Of a stretch of 6,214 nucleotides of DNA, positions 1 through 6,111 are shown piece after piece. This DNA is from Leclercia sp. UBA7405 (lineage in GTDB: Bacteria; Pseudomonadota; Gammaproteobacteria; Enterobacterales; Enterobacteriaceae). The position numbers and the translations under genes are program-made. Location of the stretch: NCBI GenBank assembly GCA_002469605.1, contig DKMV01000322.1, positions 9,950 through 16,163 of the forward strand, read 5' to 3'. The notes under the pieces are model-generated. The model saw only the letters and a program-made list of their open reading frames with translations. It did not search any database and was not told where the DNA came from. Each line of letters opens with the position of its first letter. The stretch's first letter is position 1.

Positions 1-10
1 GCAAACTTGT

Positions 11-24
11 TTGATGCAAATCAC
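11..24 (+). promoter_or_regulatory. FNR-binding site (predicted) of the nrdDG promoter
   Basis: The sequence TTGATgcaaATCAc matches nine of the ten defined bases of the FNR consensus TTGATnnnnATCAA. If the -10-like hexamer at 38-43 is real, the start of transcription is near 50-51 and the site centre (17.5) lies at about -33.5. From memory, E. coli nrdDG is activated anaerobically by FNR from two sites near -33.5 and -64.5. The second site would then fall just outside the left edge of this window. The site overlaps the first NrdR-like box. Confidence 0.75.
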
Positions 25-36
25 TACATATAGCAC
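21..36 (+). promoter_or_regulatory. NrdR box 1 (predicted)
   Basis: The core CTACATATAG (24-33) fits the NrdR-box core CwAtATaTwG with one change. It sits between the FNR site and the -10-like hexamer, a position where a bound repressor would block RNA polymerase. NrdR is the ATP/dATP-sensing repressor of ribonucleotide reductase operons and binds paired boxes about three helical turns apart. The partner at 52-67 is exactly 31 bp away. Confidence 0.75.
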
Positions 37-37
37 T

Positions 38-43
38 TAAAAT
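38..43 (+). promoter_or_regulatory. -10-like hexamer of the nrdD promoter
   Basis: TAAAAT matches the sigma-70 -10 consensus TATAAT in five of six bases. No good -35 element lies at the normal distance, as expected for an FNR-activated promoter. It would give a start near 50-51 and a leader of about 175 nt before nrdD. The assignment rests on position and on agreement with the FNR and NrdR sites; another hexamer could be used. Confidence 0.5.
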
Positions 44-51
44 GCCTTCCG

Positions 52-67
52 CCCCAACATCTTGTAT
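52..67 (+). promoter_or_regulatory. NrdR box 2 (predicted)
   Basis: The core CAACATCTTG (55-64) fits the NrdR-box pattern with small deviations. Its 31-bp centre-to-centre distance from the box at 21-36 is the usual NrdR spacing. It would lie at or just after the predicted transcription start, which suits repression. On its own the match is modest; the spacing makes it convincing. Confidence 0.65.
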
Positions 68-116
68 TTATCGTCTACTATTCCAACAACAAAACCGCAA
101 CTCAGTATGCCGGAAT

Positions 117-125
117 TGTGGATAA
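117..125 (-). promoter_or_regulatory. DnaA box (perfect 9-mer) in the nrdD leader
   Basis: The + strand reads TGTGGATAA, the exact complement of the high-affinity DnaA box TTATCCACA. An identical box in the same orientation lies 77 bp downstream at 194-202. DnaA controls the aerobic nrdAB operon in E. coli; a role at nrdD is inferred here from sequence only. Confidence 0.55.
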
Positions 126-137
126 CAACTGTCGGGA

Positions 138-188
138 ACCGGGGAAGTCTCTGGCCTGCATGGCAATAAGCCCGGTGAATACTTCTCC
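138..188 (+). other. Possible competing stems in the nrdD mRNA leader
   Basis: Two stems share bases 141-143 and so exclude each other. ACCGGG (138-143) can pair with CCCGGT (171-176). GGGGAAGT (141-148) can pair with ACTTCTCC (181-188) with one G-U pair. When 185-189 (CTCCA) is free, it could pair with TGGAG (216-220) over the nrdD ribosome binding site. A further hairpin, TCCAC-CTCT-GTGGA, spans 186-199. The stems are short and I see no known riboswitch class, so this is only a structural suggestion. Confidence 0.25.
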
Positions 189-193
189 ACCTC

Positions 194-202
194 TGTGGAT
201 AA
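194..202 (-). promoter_or_regulatory. Second perfect DnaA box in the nrdD leader
   Basis: The 9-mer TGTGGATAA is repeated exactly, in the same orientation as the box at 117-125; the shared stretch is 10 bases with the following C. It ends 23 bases before the nrdD start codon. It also forms the right arm of a small hairpin (186-199), so part of its conservation could reflect RNA structure instead. Confidence 0.55.
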
Positions 203-216
203 CCTGTTTTTAATAT

Positions 217-220
217 GGAG
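217..220 (+). promoter_or_regulatory. nrdD ribosome binding site
   Basis: GGAG lies five bases before ATG at 226. This spacing selects 226 as the start and argues against the in-frame GTG at 220, whose first base is part of this motif. Confidence 0.85.
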
Positions 221-225
221 TGATC

Positions 226-2364
226 ATGACACCGCATGTGATGAAACGTGATGGCTGTAAAGTGCCGTTCAAATCAGAGCGCATTCAGGAAGCAATCCTG
301 CGTGCGGCTAAAGCAGCGGGAGTCGATGACGCAGATTACTGCGCCACCGTCGCAGAAGTCGTCAGTAATCAGATGAGCGGCCGCAGCCAGGTCGATATCA
401 ACGAGATCCAGACTGCGGTAGAAAACCAGCTGATGTCCGGCCCTTATAAGCAGCTGGCGCGCGCCTATATTGAATATCGTCACGATCGTGACATCCAGCG
501 CGAAAAGCGCGGCCGCCTGAACCAGGAGATCCGTGGCCTGGTGGAGCAGACCAACCCGGCCCTGCTGAACGAAAACGCCAACAAAGACAGTAAAGTAATC
601 CCTACCCAGCGCGATCTGCTGGCCGGTATCGTGGCGAAACACTATGCCCGCCAGCACCTGCTGCCGCGCGACGTGGTGCAGGCGCACGAGCGCGGTGAGA
701 TCCACTATCACGATCTCGACTATTCCCCGTTCTTCCCGATGTTCAACTGTATGCTGATCGATCTGAAAGGCATGCTGACCCAGGGCTTTAAGATGGGTAA
801 CGCCGAGATTGAACCGCCAAAATCTATCTCTACCGCCACGGCGGTTACCGCGCAGATCATCGCCCAGGTCGCCAGCCATATTTACGGCGGCACCACCATC
901 AACCGCATCGACGAAGTGCTGGCCCCGTTCGTGACGGCAAGCTTTAACAAGCATCGTAAGACCGCCGAAGAGTGGCAGATCCCGGACGCGGACGGCTACG
1001 CCCGCTCCCGTACCGAGAAAGAGTGTTACGACGCCTTCCAGTCGCTGGAATATGAAGTGAACACCCTGCACACCGCCAACGGCCAGACCCCCTTTGTTAC
1101 CTTCGGTTTTGGCCTCGGCACCAGCTGGGAGTCGCGCCTGATCCAGCAGTCGATCCTGCGTAACCGTATCTCCGGCCTCGGCAAAAACCGTAAAACGGCG
1201 GTGTTCCCGAAGCTGGTGTTTGCCATCCGCGACGGTCTGAACCACAAAGTGGGCGATCCCAACTACGACATCAAGCAGCTGGCGCTGGAGTGTGCGAGCA
1301 AGCGCATGTACCCGGATATCCTGAACTATGACCAGGTGGTAAAAGTCACCGGCTCGTTCAAAACCCCGATGGGCTGCCGCAGCTTCCTTGGCGTCTATGA
1401 AGATGAGAACGGCGAGCAGGTCCACGACGGGCGCAACAACCTGGGCGTGATCAGCCTGAACCTGCCGCGCATCGCGCTGGAGGCCAAAGGCAATGAAGCC
1501 GCTTTCTGGAAATTGCTGGACGAGCGCCTGAGCCTTGCACGTAAAGCCCTGATGACCCGCATCGCGCGTCTGGAAGGGGTGAAAGCTCGCGTGGCGCCGA
1601 TCCTCTATATGGAAGGGGCCTGCGGCGTGCGTCTGAAGGCGGACGACGACGTCTCTGAGATCTTCAAAAACGGCCGCGCCTCTATTTCGCTGGGCTATAT
1701 CGGCATTCACGAAACCATCAACGCCCTTTTTGGCGACCAGCATATGTACGACAGCGAAGCGCTGCGTGCCAAAGGTATCGCTATCGTTCAGCGCCTGCGC
1801 GACGCGGTTGACCAGTGGAAAGAGGAGACCGGCTACGGCTTTAGCCTCTACAGCACCCCAAGCGAAAACCTGTGCGACCGCTTCTGCCGCCTGGATACCG
1901 CCGAGTTCGGTATTGTGGAAGGGGTGACCGACAAGGGGTACTACACCAACAGCTTCCACCTCGACGTGGAGAAGAAGGTTAACCCTTACGACAAGATCGA
2001 CTTTGAGGCGGCCTATCCACCTATCGCCAGCGGCGGCTTTATCTGCTACGGCGAGTACCCGAACATCCAGCACAACCTCAAGGCGCTGGAGGACGTGTGG
2101 GACTACAGCTATCAGCACGTGCCCTATTACGGTACCAATACGCCTATCGACGAGTGTTACGAGTGCGGCTTTACCGGCGAGTTCGAGTGCACCAGCAAAG
2201 GCTTTACCTGCCCGAAATGCGGTAATCACGATGCGGCCCGCGTATCGGTAACCCGCCGCGTGTGCGGTTATCTCGGCAGCCCGGACGCCCGTCCGTTCAA
2301 CGCTGGCAAGCAGGAAGAGGTGAAGCGCCGCGTGAAGCATCTGGGGAATGGGCAGATCGGTTAA
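226..2364 (+). CDS. nrdD: Anaerobic (class III) ribonucleoside-triphosphate reductase, large subunit
   Basis: NrdD reduces ribonucleoside triphosphates to deoxyribonucleotides during anaerobic growth, using a glycyl radical and formate as reductant. The protein has 712 residues, the E. coli length, and I recognise close identity throughout. Residues 1 to about 92 form the ATP-cone that senses ATP/dATP. The radical barrel carries C175 (in FNCML) and C384 (in MGCRSF), the active-site cysteines. The C-terminus has the zinc site C644, C647, C662 and C665, and the glycyl radical site G681 in RVCGYLG. All key residues are present, so the enzyme should be active. The start at 226 is set by GGAG at 217-220 and by E. 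coli NrdD beginning MTPHVMKRDG. The FNR and NrdR-like sites upstream predict anaerobic induction and repression when dATP is plentiful. Its activase NrdG is encoded 164 bp downstream. Confidence 0.98.
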   Translation: MTPHVMKRDGCKVPFKSERIQEAILRAAKAAGVDDADYCATVAEVVSNQMSGRSQVDINEIQTAVENQLMSGPYKQLARAYIEYRHDRDIQREKRGRLNQEIRGLVEQTNPALLNENANKDSKVIPTQRDLLAGIVAKHYARQHLLPRDVVQAHERGEIHYHDLDYSPFFPMFNCMLIDLKGMLTQGFKMGNAEIEPPKSISTATAVTAQIIAQVASHIYGGTTINRIDEVLAPFVTASFNKHRKTAEEWQIPDADGYARSRTEKECYDAFQSLEYEVNTLHTANGQTPFVTFGFGLGTSWESRLIQQSILRNRISGLGKNRKTAVFPKLVFAIRDGLNHKVGDPNYDIKQLALECASKRMYPDILNYDQVVKVTGSFKTPMGCRSFLGVYEDENGEQVHDGRNNLGVISLNLPRIALEAKGNEAAFWKLLDERLSLARKALMTRIARLEGVKARVAPILYMEGACGVRLKADDDVSEIFKNGRASISLGYIGIHETINALFGDQHMYDSEALRAKGIAIVQRLRDAVDQWKEETGYGFSLYSTPSENLCDRFCRLDTAEFGIVEGVTDKGYYTNSFHLDVEKKVNPYDKIDFEAAYPPIASGGFICYGEYPNIQHNLKALEDVWDYSYQHVPYYGTNTPIDECYECGFTGEFECTSKGFTCPKCGNHDAARVSVTRRVCGYLGSPDARPFNAGKQEEVKRRVKHLGNGQIG

Positions 2365-2382
2365 GTCTGTGCCGGGTTCTCC

Positions 2383-2497
2383 CCCTCACCCTAACCCTCT
2401 CCCTCAAGGGAGAGGGGACCGATCGAGCGCGTAGCAGAAAATGAGCGCGGACTGGCTTTTCCCCCTCTCCCTTCGAGGGAGAGGGCCGGGGTGAGGG
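2383..2497. repeat. REP/BIME-like palindromic repeat between nrdD and nrdG
   Basis: The outer ends are inverted repeats, CCCTCACCC (2383-2391) and GGGTGAGGG (2489-2497). Inside are two hairpins: CCCTCTCCCT/AGGGAGAGGG at 2395-2416 with a two-base loop, and the same arms at 2463-2485 with a three-base loop. This matches the layout of two REP units facing each other. The left unit reads as four C-triplets separated by three bases each (a G-quadruplex motif on the - strand). The right unit gives a G-quadruplex motif on the + strand at 2477-2497. A second copy lies at 6112-6214. The hairpins lack a following T-run, so they are not typical Rho-independent terminators, but they could stabilise nrdD mRNA and lower nrdG output. 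Confidence 0.85.
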
Positions 2498-2528
2498 TCC
2501 CAGCGCGCACATACACAAAGAAGCGAAC

Positions 2529-2993
2529 ATGAATTATCACCAGTACTACCCCGTCGACATCGTCAACGGCCCCGGCACCCGCTGCACCCTGTTTGTCGCT
2601 GGCTGCGTTCACGAATGCCCCGGCTGCTATAACAAAAGCACCTGGCGTCTCAACTCCGGCCTGCCCTTTACCGAAGAGATGGCGCAGCGCATCATCGACG
2701 ATCTGAACGACACGCGCATCCACCGCCAGGGCATTTCCCTCTCCGGCGGCGATCCGCTCCATCCACAGAACGTGCCGGAGATCCTCAGGCTGGTAAAACG
2801 TATTCGCCACGAGTGCGCAGGAAAAGATATCTGGGTCTGGACCGGCTATAAGCTGGATGAGCTGAACGCACAGCAGATGGAAGTGGTGGAGTTAATCAAC
2901 GTGCTGGTGGACGGCAAGTTTGTGCAGGATCTCAAAGACCCGGCGCTTATCTGGCGTGGCAGCAGCAACCAGGTGGTACATCATTTGCGCTGA
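2529..2993 (+). CDS. nrdG: Anaerobic ribonucleotide reductase-activating protein (radical SAM activase)
   Basis: NrdG is a cytoplasmic radical S-adenosylmethionine enzyme that cleaves SAM and abstracts hydrogen from G681 of NrdD, giving the active glycyl radical. The 154-residue length equals E. coli NrdG. The [4Fe-4S] cluster motif CX3CX2C is C26, C30 and C33 (CVHECPGC), preceded by the family NGPGTRC segment at 13-19. The SAM-contacting GGDP motif is at 73-76. It shares nrdD's orientation and presumably its promoter, but a palindromic repeat fills most of the 164-bp gap. The ribosome binding site is weak, with only an AAAGAAG-like stretch at 2517-2523. Weak initiation plus the repeat could keep the activase below the level of its substrate enzyme; this is inference. 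The gene ends 20 bp from the stop of the convergent regulator gene. Confidence 0.97.
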   Translation: MNYHQYYPVDIVNGPGTRCTLFVAGCVHECPGCYNKSTWRLNSGLPFTEEMAQRIIDDLNDTRIHRQGISLSGGDPLHPQNVPEILRLVKRIRHECAGKDIWVWTGYKLDELNAQQMEVVELINVLVDGKFVQDLKDPALIWRGSSNQVVHHLR

Positions 2994-3013
2994 TCCCCCC
3001 GGCCGCCCCTGCC

Positions 3014-4924
3014 TTAAAAGCGACTCAGACTCTCCATCGCCACCGCCTTAAATTCGGCAAAATCACCGCAGCCGCAAAGCCGGGTCATCGCCCGCTCCCG
3101 CAGGAAGGTGACGAAGATATCGTAGATCGCCATCGCCTCTTCATACTCGCTTTTGCTGATGGCGAGCAGGAAGATGACGTGCGCGGTCCCCTCTCCCCAG
3201 GCGATGCCCTGCGGAGCCAGCACCGTATAGACCACCGTCTTCTGTGCCAACAGCCCCAGCGAGTGCGGGAGGGCGATGCCGTCCCCGAGCATGGTGCTGA
3301 CGATGGCCTCACGCTCAATGACCGAGTCGAGAAACTCCGCGCCCACAAAGCCTTCCGCTTCCAACTGGGCACAAAGCTGCTGGAACAGGGTCTGCTGGTC
3401 GATGGCGCTGTCGATAATGCGAAAATGGGCGGCGTCGAAGAACTTTTCCAGCATCCAGGGGCGGGTGCGATCTACCAGCACCAGCTTGCCGATCTGCTCC
3501 AGCTGATAATCCGTCGGGAAGGGGGCGATCTGCACCACCGGTTTCGCCTTCTCGCTCAGGCGGGCGGTGGAGATGACAAAGTCTTCGCCGATGGTGTCCG
3601 CCTGCTCGTACTCGCGCTGGGTCAGGGTGCGGGTCACCTCAATCTGCGGGTATTTACGCTGCAACACCGCCTCGATCATCCGCGCCATCGCGTTACCCGC
3701 GTCGCACACCAGCAGCACGTGGGGCTGGCGCTGATAGCCAATGTTGTAGTGCCGCTCCAGACCCACGCCGATATGCAGCACCAGAAAACCGATCTCGTTT
3801 TCGCTGATCACATAGGGGGTGTATTTCCCCCAGCTTGAGACCGCCGCCAGGGTCATGTCCCACGCCATCGGGTAGTGCTGTTTGATGTTATCCAGCAGCG
3901 GGTTGGGGATCATGATCTGATAGCGCACGCGGGTGATCATGGTTTTAATATGCGTCAGCAAATCGGCGTGCAGCTGCGCGTCACGCAGCAGGTTGTAGTT
4001 ATAGTGGGTGTTGATATAGCGCAGGATGTAATTGACCAGCGCCTCTTCGTCATCGGCGTTGATGGTGCTCGGGGCCATCTCCTGCAGCTGGCGGGCAGCA
4101 ATATGGACGCACAGCCAGTTCTCCTCCGACGGCGAGAGCGCTTTGCCCGCCAGCTGCTGGATGGCCGCCGCGATATCTTTAGCGGCCTCGCGCACGTTCT
4201 CTTCGACATCCTCCGCCTGGAATTCCGGCAGCGGATAGCCTTCGCTGATGCGGCGCACCGATACCGCGCAGTAGAGGCGCACAAAGAGTTCCCCCTCGTC
4301 GGTCAGGCGGATGTGGTGGCGGGTCAGGGTGTCATGCAGTACCGCAATCAGCTGCTCCGGCACGCCCGCGTTGAGCGCGACTTCGGTCACCAGCGGGTTC
4401 AGGCCGTCCTGCTGCGCCAGCTCCCAGAGGAGATCGGTAAGGCAGGCGCGAATCGACATCTCGCTGCCAAACAGCTTCATGCCGTGGCGCGGGCGGGTCT
4501 CCAGCGTCAGGTTATAGCGGCTGAAAAGCTCGCGCACCTCCGCCATATCGCTTTGCAGGGTGGCGCGGCTGATAAACCACTCATCCGCCAGATCTTCCAG
4601 CTTCAGGGAGAAGGCCGAGGTGAGAAAACGCACCACCAGATAGTGGACCCGCTCCGGGCCGGTGCGCGGAATGCGCAGCGCCCGCGGGTGGGATTGCTGA
4701 AGCTGCTGATAGCGTGCCGCATCCTCAATTTTGAGCTGATAGCCGCTACCGCGGCTTAAAACAAACTGCGCGCCGTGGTTTGCCAGCAGCGCGTTAAGGG
4801 CGGTGATATCCGCCCGCACGGTACGCGTGGAGACCGAGAGCCGCTGCGCCAGCTCATCCTGCGGCAGCGTTTCGTTTTGCAACATGTCGAACAGCTGCGC
4901 TAAACGTTGGTTCGGAAATCGCAC
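3014..4924 (-). CDS. PTS-regulated transcription activator (HTH-HTH-PRD-PRD-EIIB-EIIA; MtlR/LicR/FrvR type)
   Basis: This 636-residue cytoplasmic protein has the layout of sugar-operon activators controlled by PTS phosphorylation. Residues about 5-65 form a winged helix-turn-helix (DELAQRLSVSTRTVRADI), and about 88-150 a second HTH-like region. PRD1 spans roughly 190-285 with H274; PRD2 roughly 295-395 with H325 and H384. Residues about 400-490 resemble a PTS EIIB domain, with C407 in LLVCDAG. Residues about 500-636 resemble a mannitol/fructose-type EIIA, with H554 in GIALPHS. The usual first histidine of PRD1 appears to be Tyr218. The N-terminus is DNA-binding rather than the RNA-binding domain of BglG, so 'antiterminator' would be misleading. 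The start is GTG at 4924, seven bases after AAGAGGA. It follows the lactonase-like gene by 19 bp, suggesting one transcript. No PTS permease is in view and the sugar is unknown. Confidence 0.9.
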   Translation of the reverse strand: MRFPNQRLAQLFDMLQNETLPQDELAQRLSVSTRTVRADITALNALLANHGAQFVLSRGSGYQLKIEDAARYQQLQQSHPRALRIPRTGPERVHYLVVRFLTSAFSLKLEDLADEWFISRATLQSDMAEVRELFSRYNLTLETRPRHGMKLFGSEMSIRACLTDLLWELAQQDGLNPLVTEVALNAGVPEQLIAVLHDTLTRHHIRLTDEGELFVRLYCAVSVRRISEGYPLPEFQAEDVEENVREAAKDIAAAIQQLAGKALSPSEENWLCVHIAARQLQEMAPSTINADDEEALVNYILRYINTHYNYNLLRDAQLHADLLTHIKTMITRVRYQIMIPNPLLDNIKQHYPMAWDMTLAAVSSWGKYTPYVISENEIGFLVLHIGVGLERHYNIGYQRQPHVLLVCDAGNAMARMIEAVLQRKYPQIEVTRTLTQREYEQADTIGEDFVISTARLSEKAKPVVQIAPFPTDYQLEQIGKLVLVDRTRPWMLEKFFDAAHFRIIDSAIDQQTLFQQLCAQLEAEGFVGAEFLDSVIEREAIVSTMLGDGIALPHSLGLLAQKTVVYTVLAPQGIAWGEGTAHVIFLLAISKSEYEEAMAIYDIFVTFLRERAMTRLCGCGDFAEFKAVAMESLSRF

Positions 4925-4931
4925 GTCGTTG

Positions 4932-4938
4932 TCCTCTT
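4932..4938 (-). promoter_or_regulatory. Ribosome binding site of the PTS-type regulator
   Basis: AAGAGGA on the - strand lies seven bases before the GTG start at 4924 and just after the upstream gene's TGA (4944-4946). It supports the GTG start, and its closeness to the preceding stop allows translational coupling. Confidence 0.75.
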
Positions 4939-4943
4939 ACTGC

Positions 4944-6080
4944 TCAGGGTGAAATAACCATCTGGGATGGGCTACCGACCGGCGTATAGTCCGGCTCGAA
5001 GCGAAGTTTGCCGTCCTGCGCCACGCTAAAACGGGTGATGTTATCGCTGCGCTGGTTTAAGACGTACAGCCAGCGCCCCTGTTTATCCAGCGTCAGACTG
5101 CGGGGATAATCGCCGCGCGTCCAGATATCGTCCTGATGGGTCAGCGTGCCCTCTGCCGTTACGGTAAAGTGCCCGATGCTGTTATGCAAACGGTTCGCCA
5201 CATACAGCTGTTTACCGTCGGCGCTTAAGGCCAGCCCGGCGGCAAAGCTGGTGCCTTTATACCCCTCCGGCAGGGCCGAAATCGTACTGCCCTCTTTCAG
5301 GTGGCCATCGGCATCCAGCGCATAATGGGTGAGCGTGGAGGCCTCTTCGTTAATCAGCCACAGGGCATTCCCCTGCGGGGTAAAGACGAAATGGCGCGGG
5401 CCAGCGCCTTTTGACGAGGCGCTAATAAACGGCGGATCGTTGGGCGTCAGCTTGCCGTGCTGTTCGTCCAGCCGGTACTGGTAGATGCGATCCAGCCCCA
5501 GATCGGTGGCAAAGACATACTTCCCGCTGGGATCGGCGGCGATCATGTGCGCATGCGGGCCGTTATGATCGCTGATGGCAAAGCTGCCTTCAACCGCGGC
5601 CTGCGGTTTTGCCGCACCCGGTTCGCCCTGGTGCTGCTGGATATCGGTCGCCTCGCCCAGGCTGCCGTCGGCCTTCACCGGCAGCACCGCAACCGAACCG
5701 CTGACGTAGTTCGCCACCAACAGGTGTTTCCCGTTTGGCGTCAGCGCCAGGTAGACCGGGCCCGCCCCGCCGGAGGCCACCTGGTTTAACGCGCTCAGGC
5801 TGCCGTCCTCCTCTACCCGCAGCGCCTGCACTACGCCCTGCTCAACTTCGCTGGCCAGATAGAGGGTTTTGCCATCCTGCGATACCGTCAGCTGCGCGGC
5901 GTTGGGCAGTTTGCTGACCAGGGTTTTATTACCGAGGGCGCCGGTCTGCGCATCGACGGTGAAGCGGTAGACCCCTTCGCCGTTGGGATTGTAGGTGCCG
6001 ACCCAGGCGTATTGCGTCTGGGCGACAGCGGCGGTGGCGAGTAATGAGAGTGAAGCGACAAGCAGGTTACGGGTGTGCAT
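4944..6080 (-). CDS. Exported lactonase-family (6-phosphogluconolactonase-like) beta-propeller protein
   Basis: The 378-residue product belongs to the seven-bladed beta-propeller lactonase family that includes cytosolic E. coli Pgl (YbhE, about 331 residues). Unlike Pgl, it starts with a signal peptide: R4, a hydrophobic stretch at 5-19, and AVA then Q as a probable signal peptidase I site after A20. It should therefore act in the periplasm. Family motifs include GPHAHMI (174-180), DLGLDRIYQY (193-202), GAGPRH (225-230) followed by E245-E246, and a last blade with YPRSLTLD (325-332) and LNQRSDNI (341-348). Repeated DG/NG turns between blades are clear. ATG 6080 is preceded by AAAGGAG at five bases. 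The substrate cannot be read from sequence: a sugar lactone such as an aldonolactone is plausible, but some family members have other ring-opening roles. It precedes the PTS-type activator, probably in one transcript. No promoter is visible before the repeat at 6112. Confidence 0.9.
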   Translation of the reverse strand: MHTRNLLVASLSLLATAAVAQTQYAWVGTYNPNGEGVYRFTVDAQTGALGNKTLVSKLPNAAQLTVSQDGKTLYLASEVEQGVVQALRVEEDGSLSALNQVASGGAGPVYLALTPNGKHLLVANYVSGSVAVLPVKADGSLGEATDIQQHQGEPGAAKPQAAVEGSFAISDHNGPHAHMIAADPSGKYVFATDLGLDRIYQYRLDEQHGKLTPNDPPFISASSKGAGPRHFVFTPQGNALWLINEEASTLTHYALDADGHLKEGSTISALPEGYKGTSFAAGLALSADGKQLYVANRLHNSIGHFTVTAEGTLTHQDDIWTRGDYPRSLTLDKQGRWLYVLNQRSDNITRFSVAQDGKLRFEPDYTPVGSPSQMVISP

Positions 6081-6085
6081 GGTGG

Positions 6086-6092
6086 CTCCTTT
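6086..6092 (-). promoter_or_regulatory. Ribosome binding site of the lactonase-like gene
   Basis: AAAGGAG lies five bases before ATG 6080. It is part of the palindrome CTCC-CAAA-GGAG (6086-6097 on the - strand), so a four-base-pair hairpin could partly cover the site in mRNA. Confidence 0.85.
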
Positions 6093-6111
6093 GGGAGTGT
6101 GCGGTTTGGTC

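Noticed and set aside
2..13. Small palindrome CAAAC-TT-GTTTG at the window's left edge
   Set aside because: It is only 12 bp, overlaps the FNR site by three bases, and has no match to a site I know; its context is cut by the window edge.
220..225. GTG at 220 as an alternative nrdD start, adding two residues
   Set aside because: The GTG overlaps the GGAG ribosome binding site, while ATG 226 has correct spacing and gives the known NrdD N-terminus.
274..2340. A 688-codon open frame on the - strand covering almost all of nrdD
   Set aside because: It is the antisense of a highly conserved enzyme gene with strong GC-rich codon bias, which readily leaves the opposite frame free of stops. The predicted protein shows no recognisable domain.
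2383..2403. CCCTAACCC resembling telomere repeats
   Set aside because: Only a single unit is present in each copy and it is part of the palindromic element; there is no tandem array.
2395..2485. The two strong hairpins as Rho-independent terminators of nrdD
   Set aside because: Neither hairpin is followed by a run of T on the + strand, nrdG downstream has no visible promoter of its own, and the same structure recurs at 6112 as a repeat.
2391..2810. A 139-codon - strand frame across the repeat and the 5' half of nrdG
   Set aside because: It runs through a non-coding palindromic repeat and is antisense to a conserved radical SAM protein.
3179..4759. Long + strand frames (3179-3838 and 3875-4759) opposite the regulator gene
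   Set aside because: They lie antisense to a protein with clear PRD, EIIB and EIIA motifs, have no recognisable motif themselves and look like codon-bias shadows.
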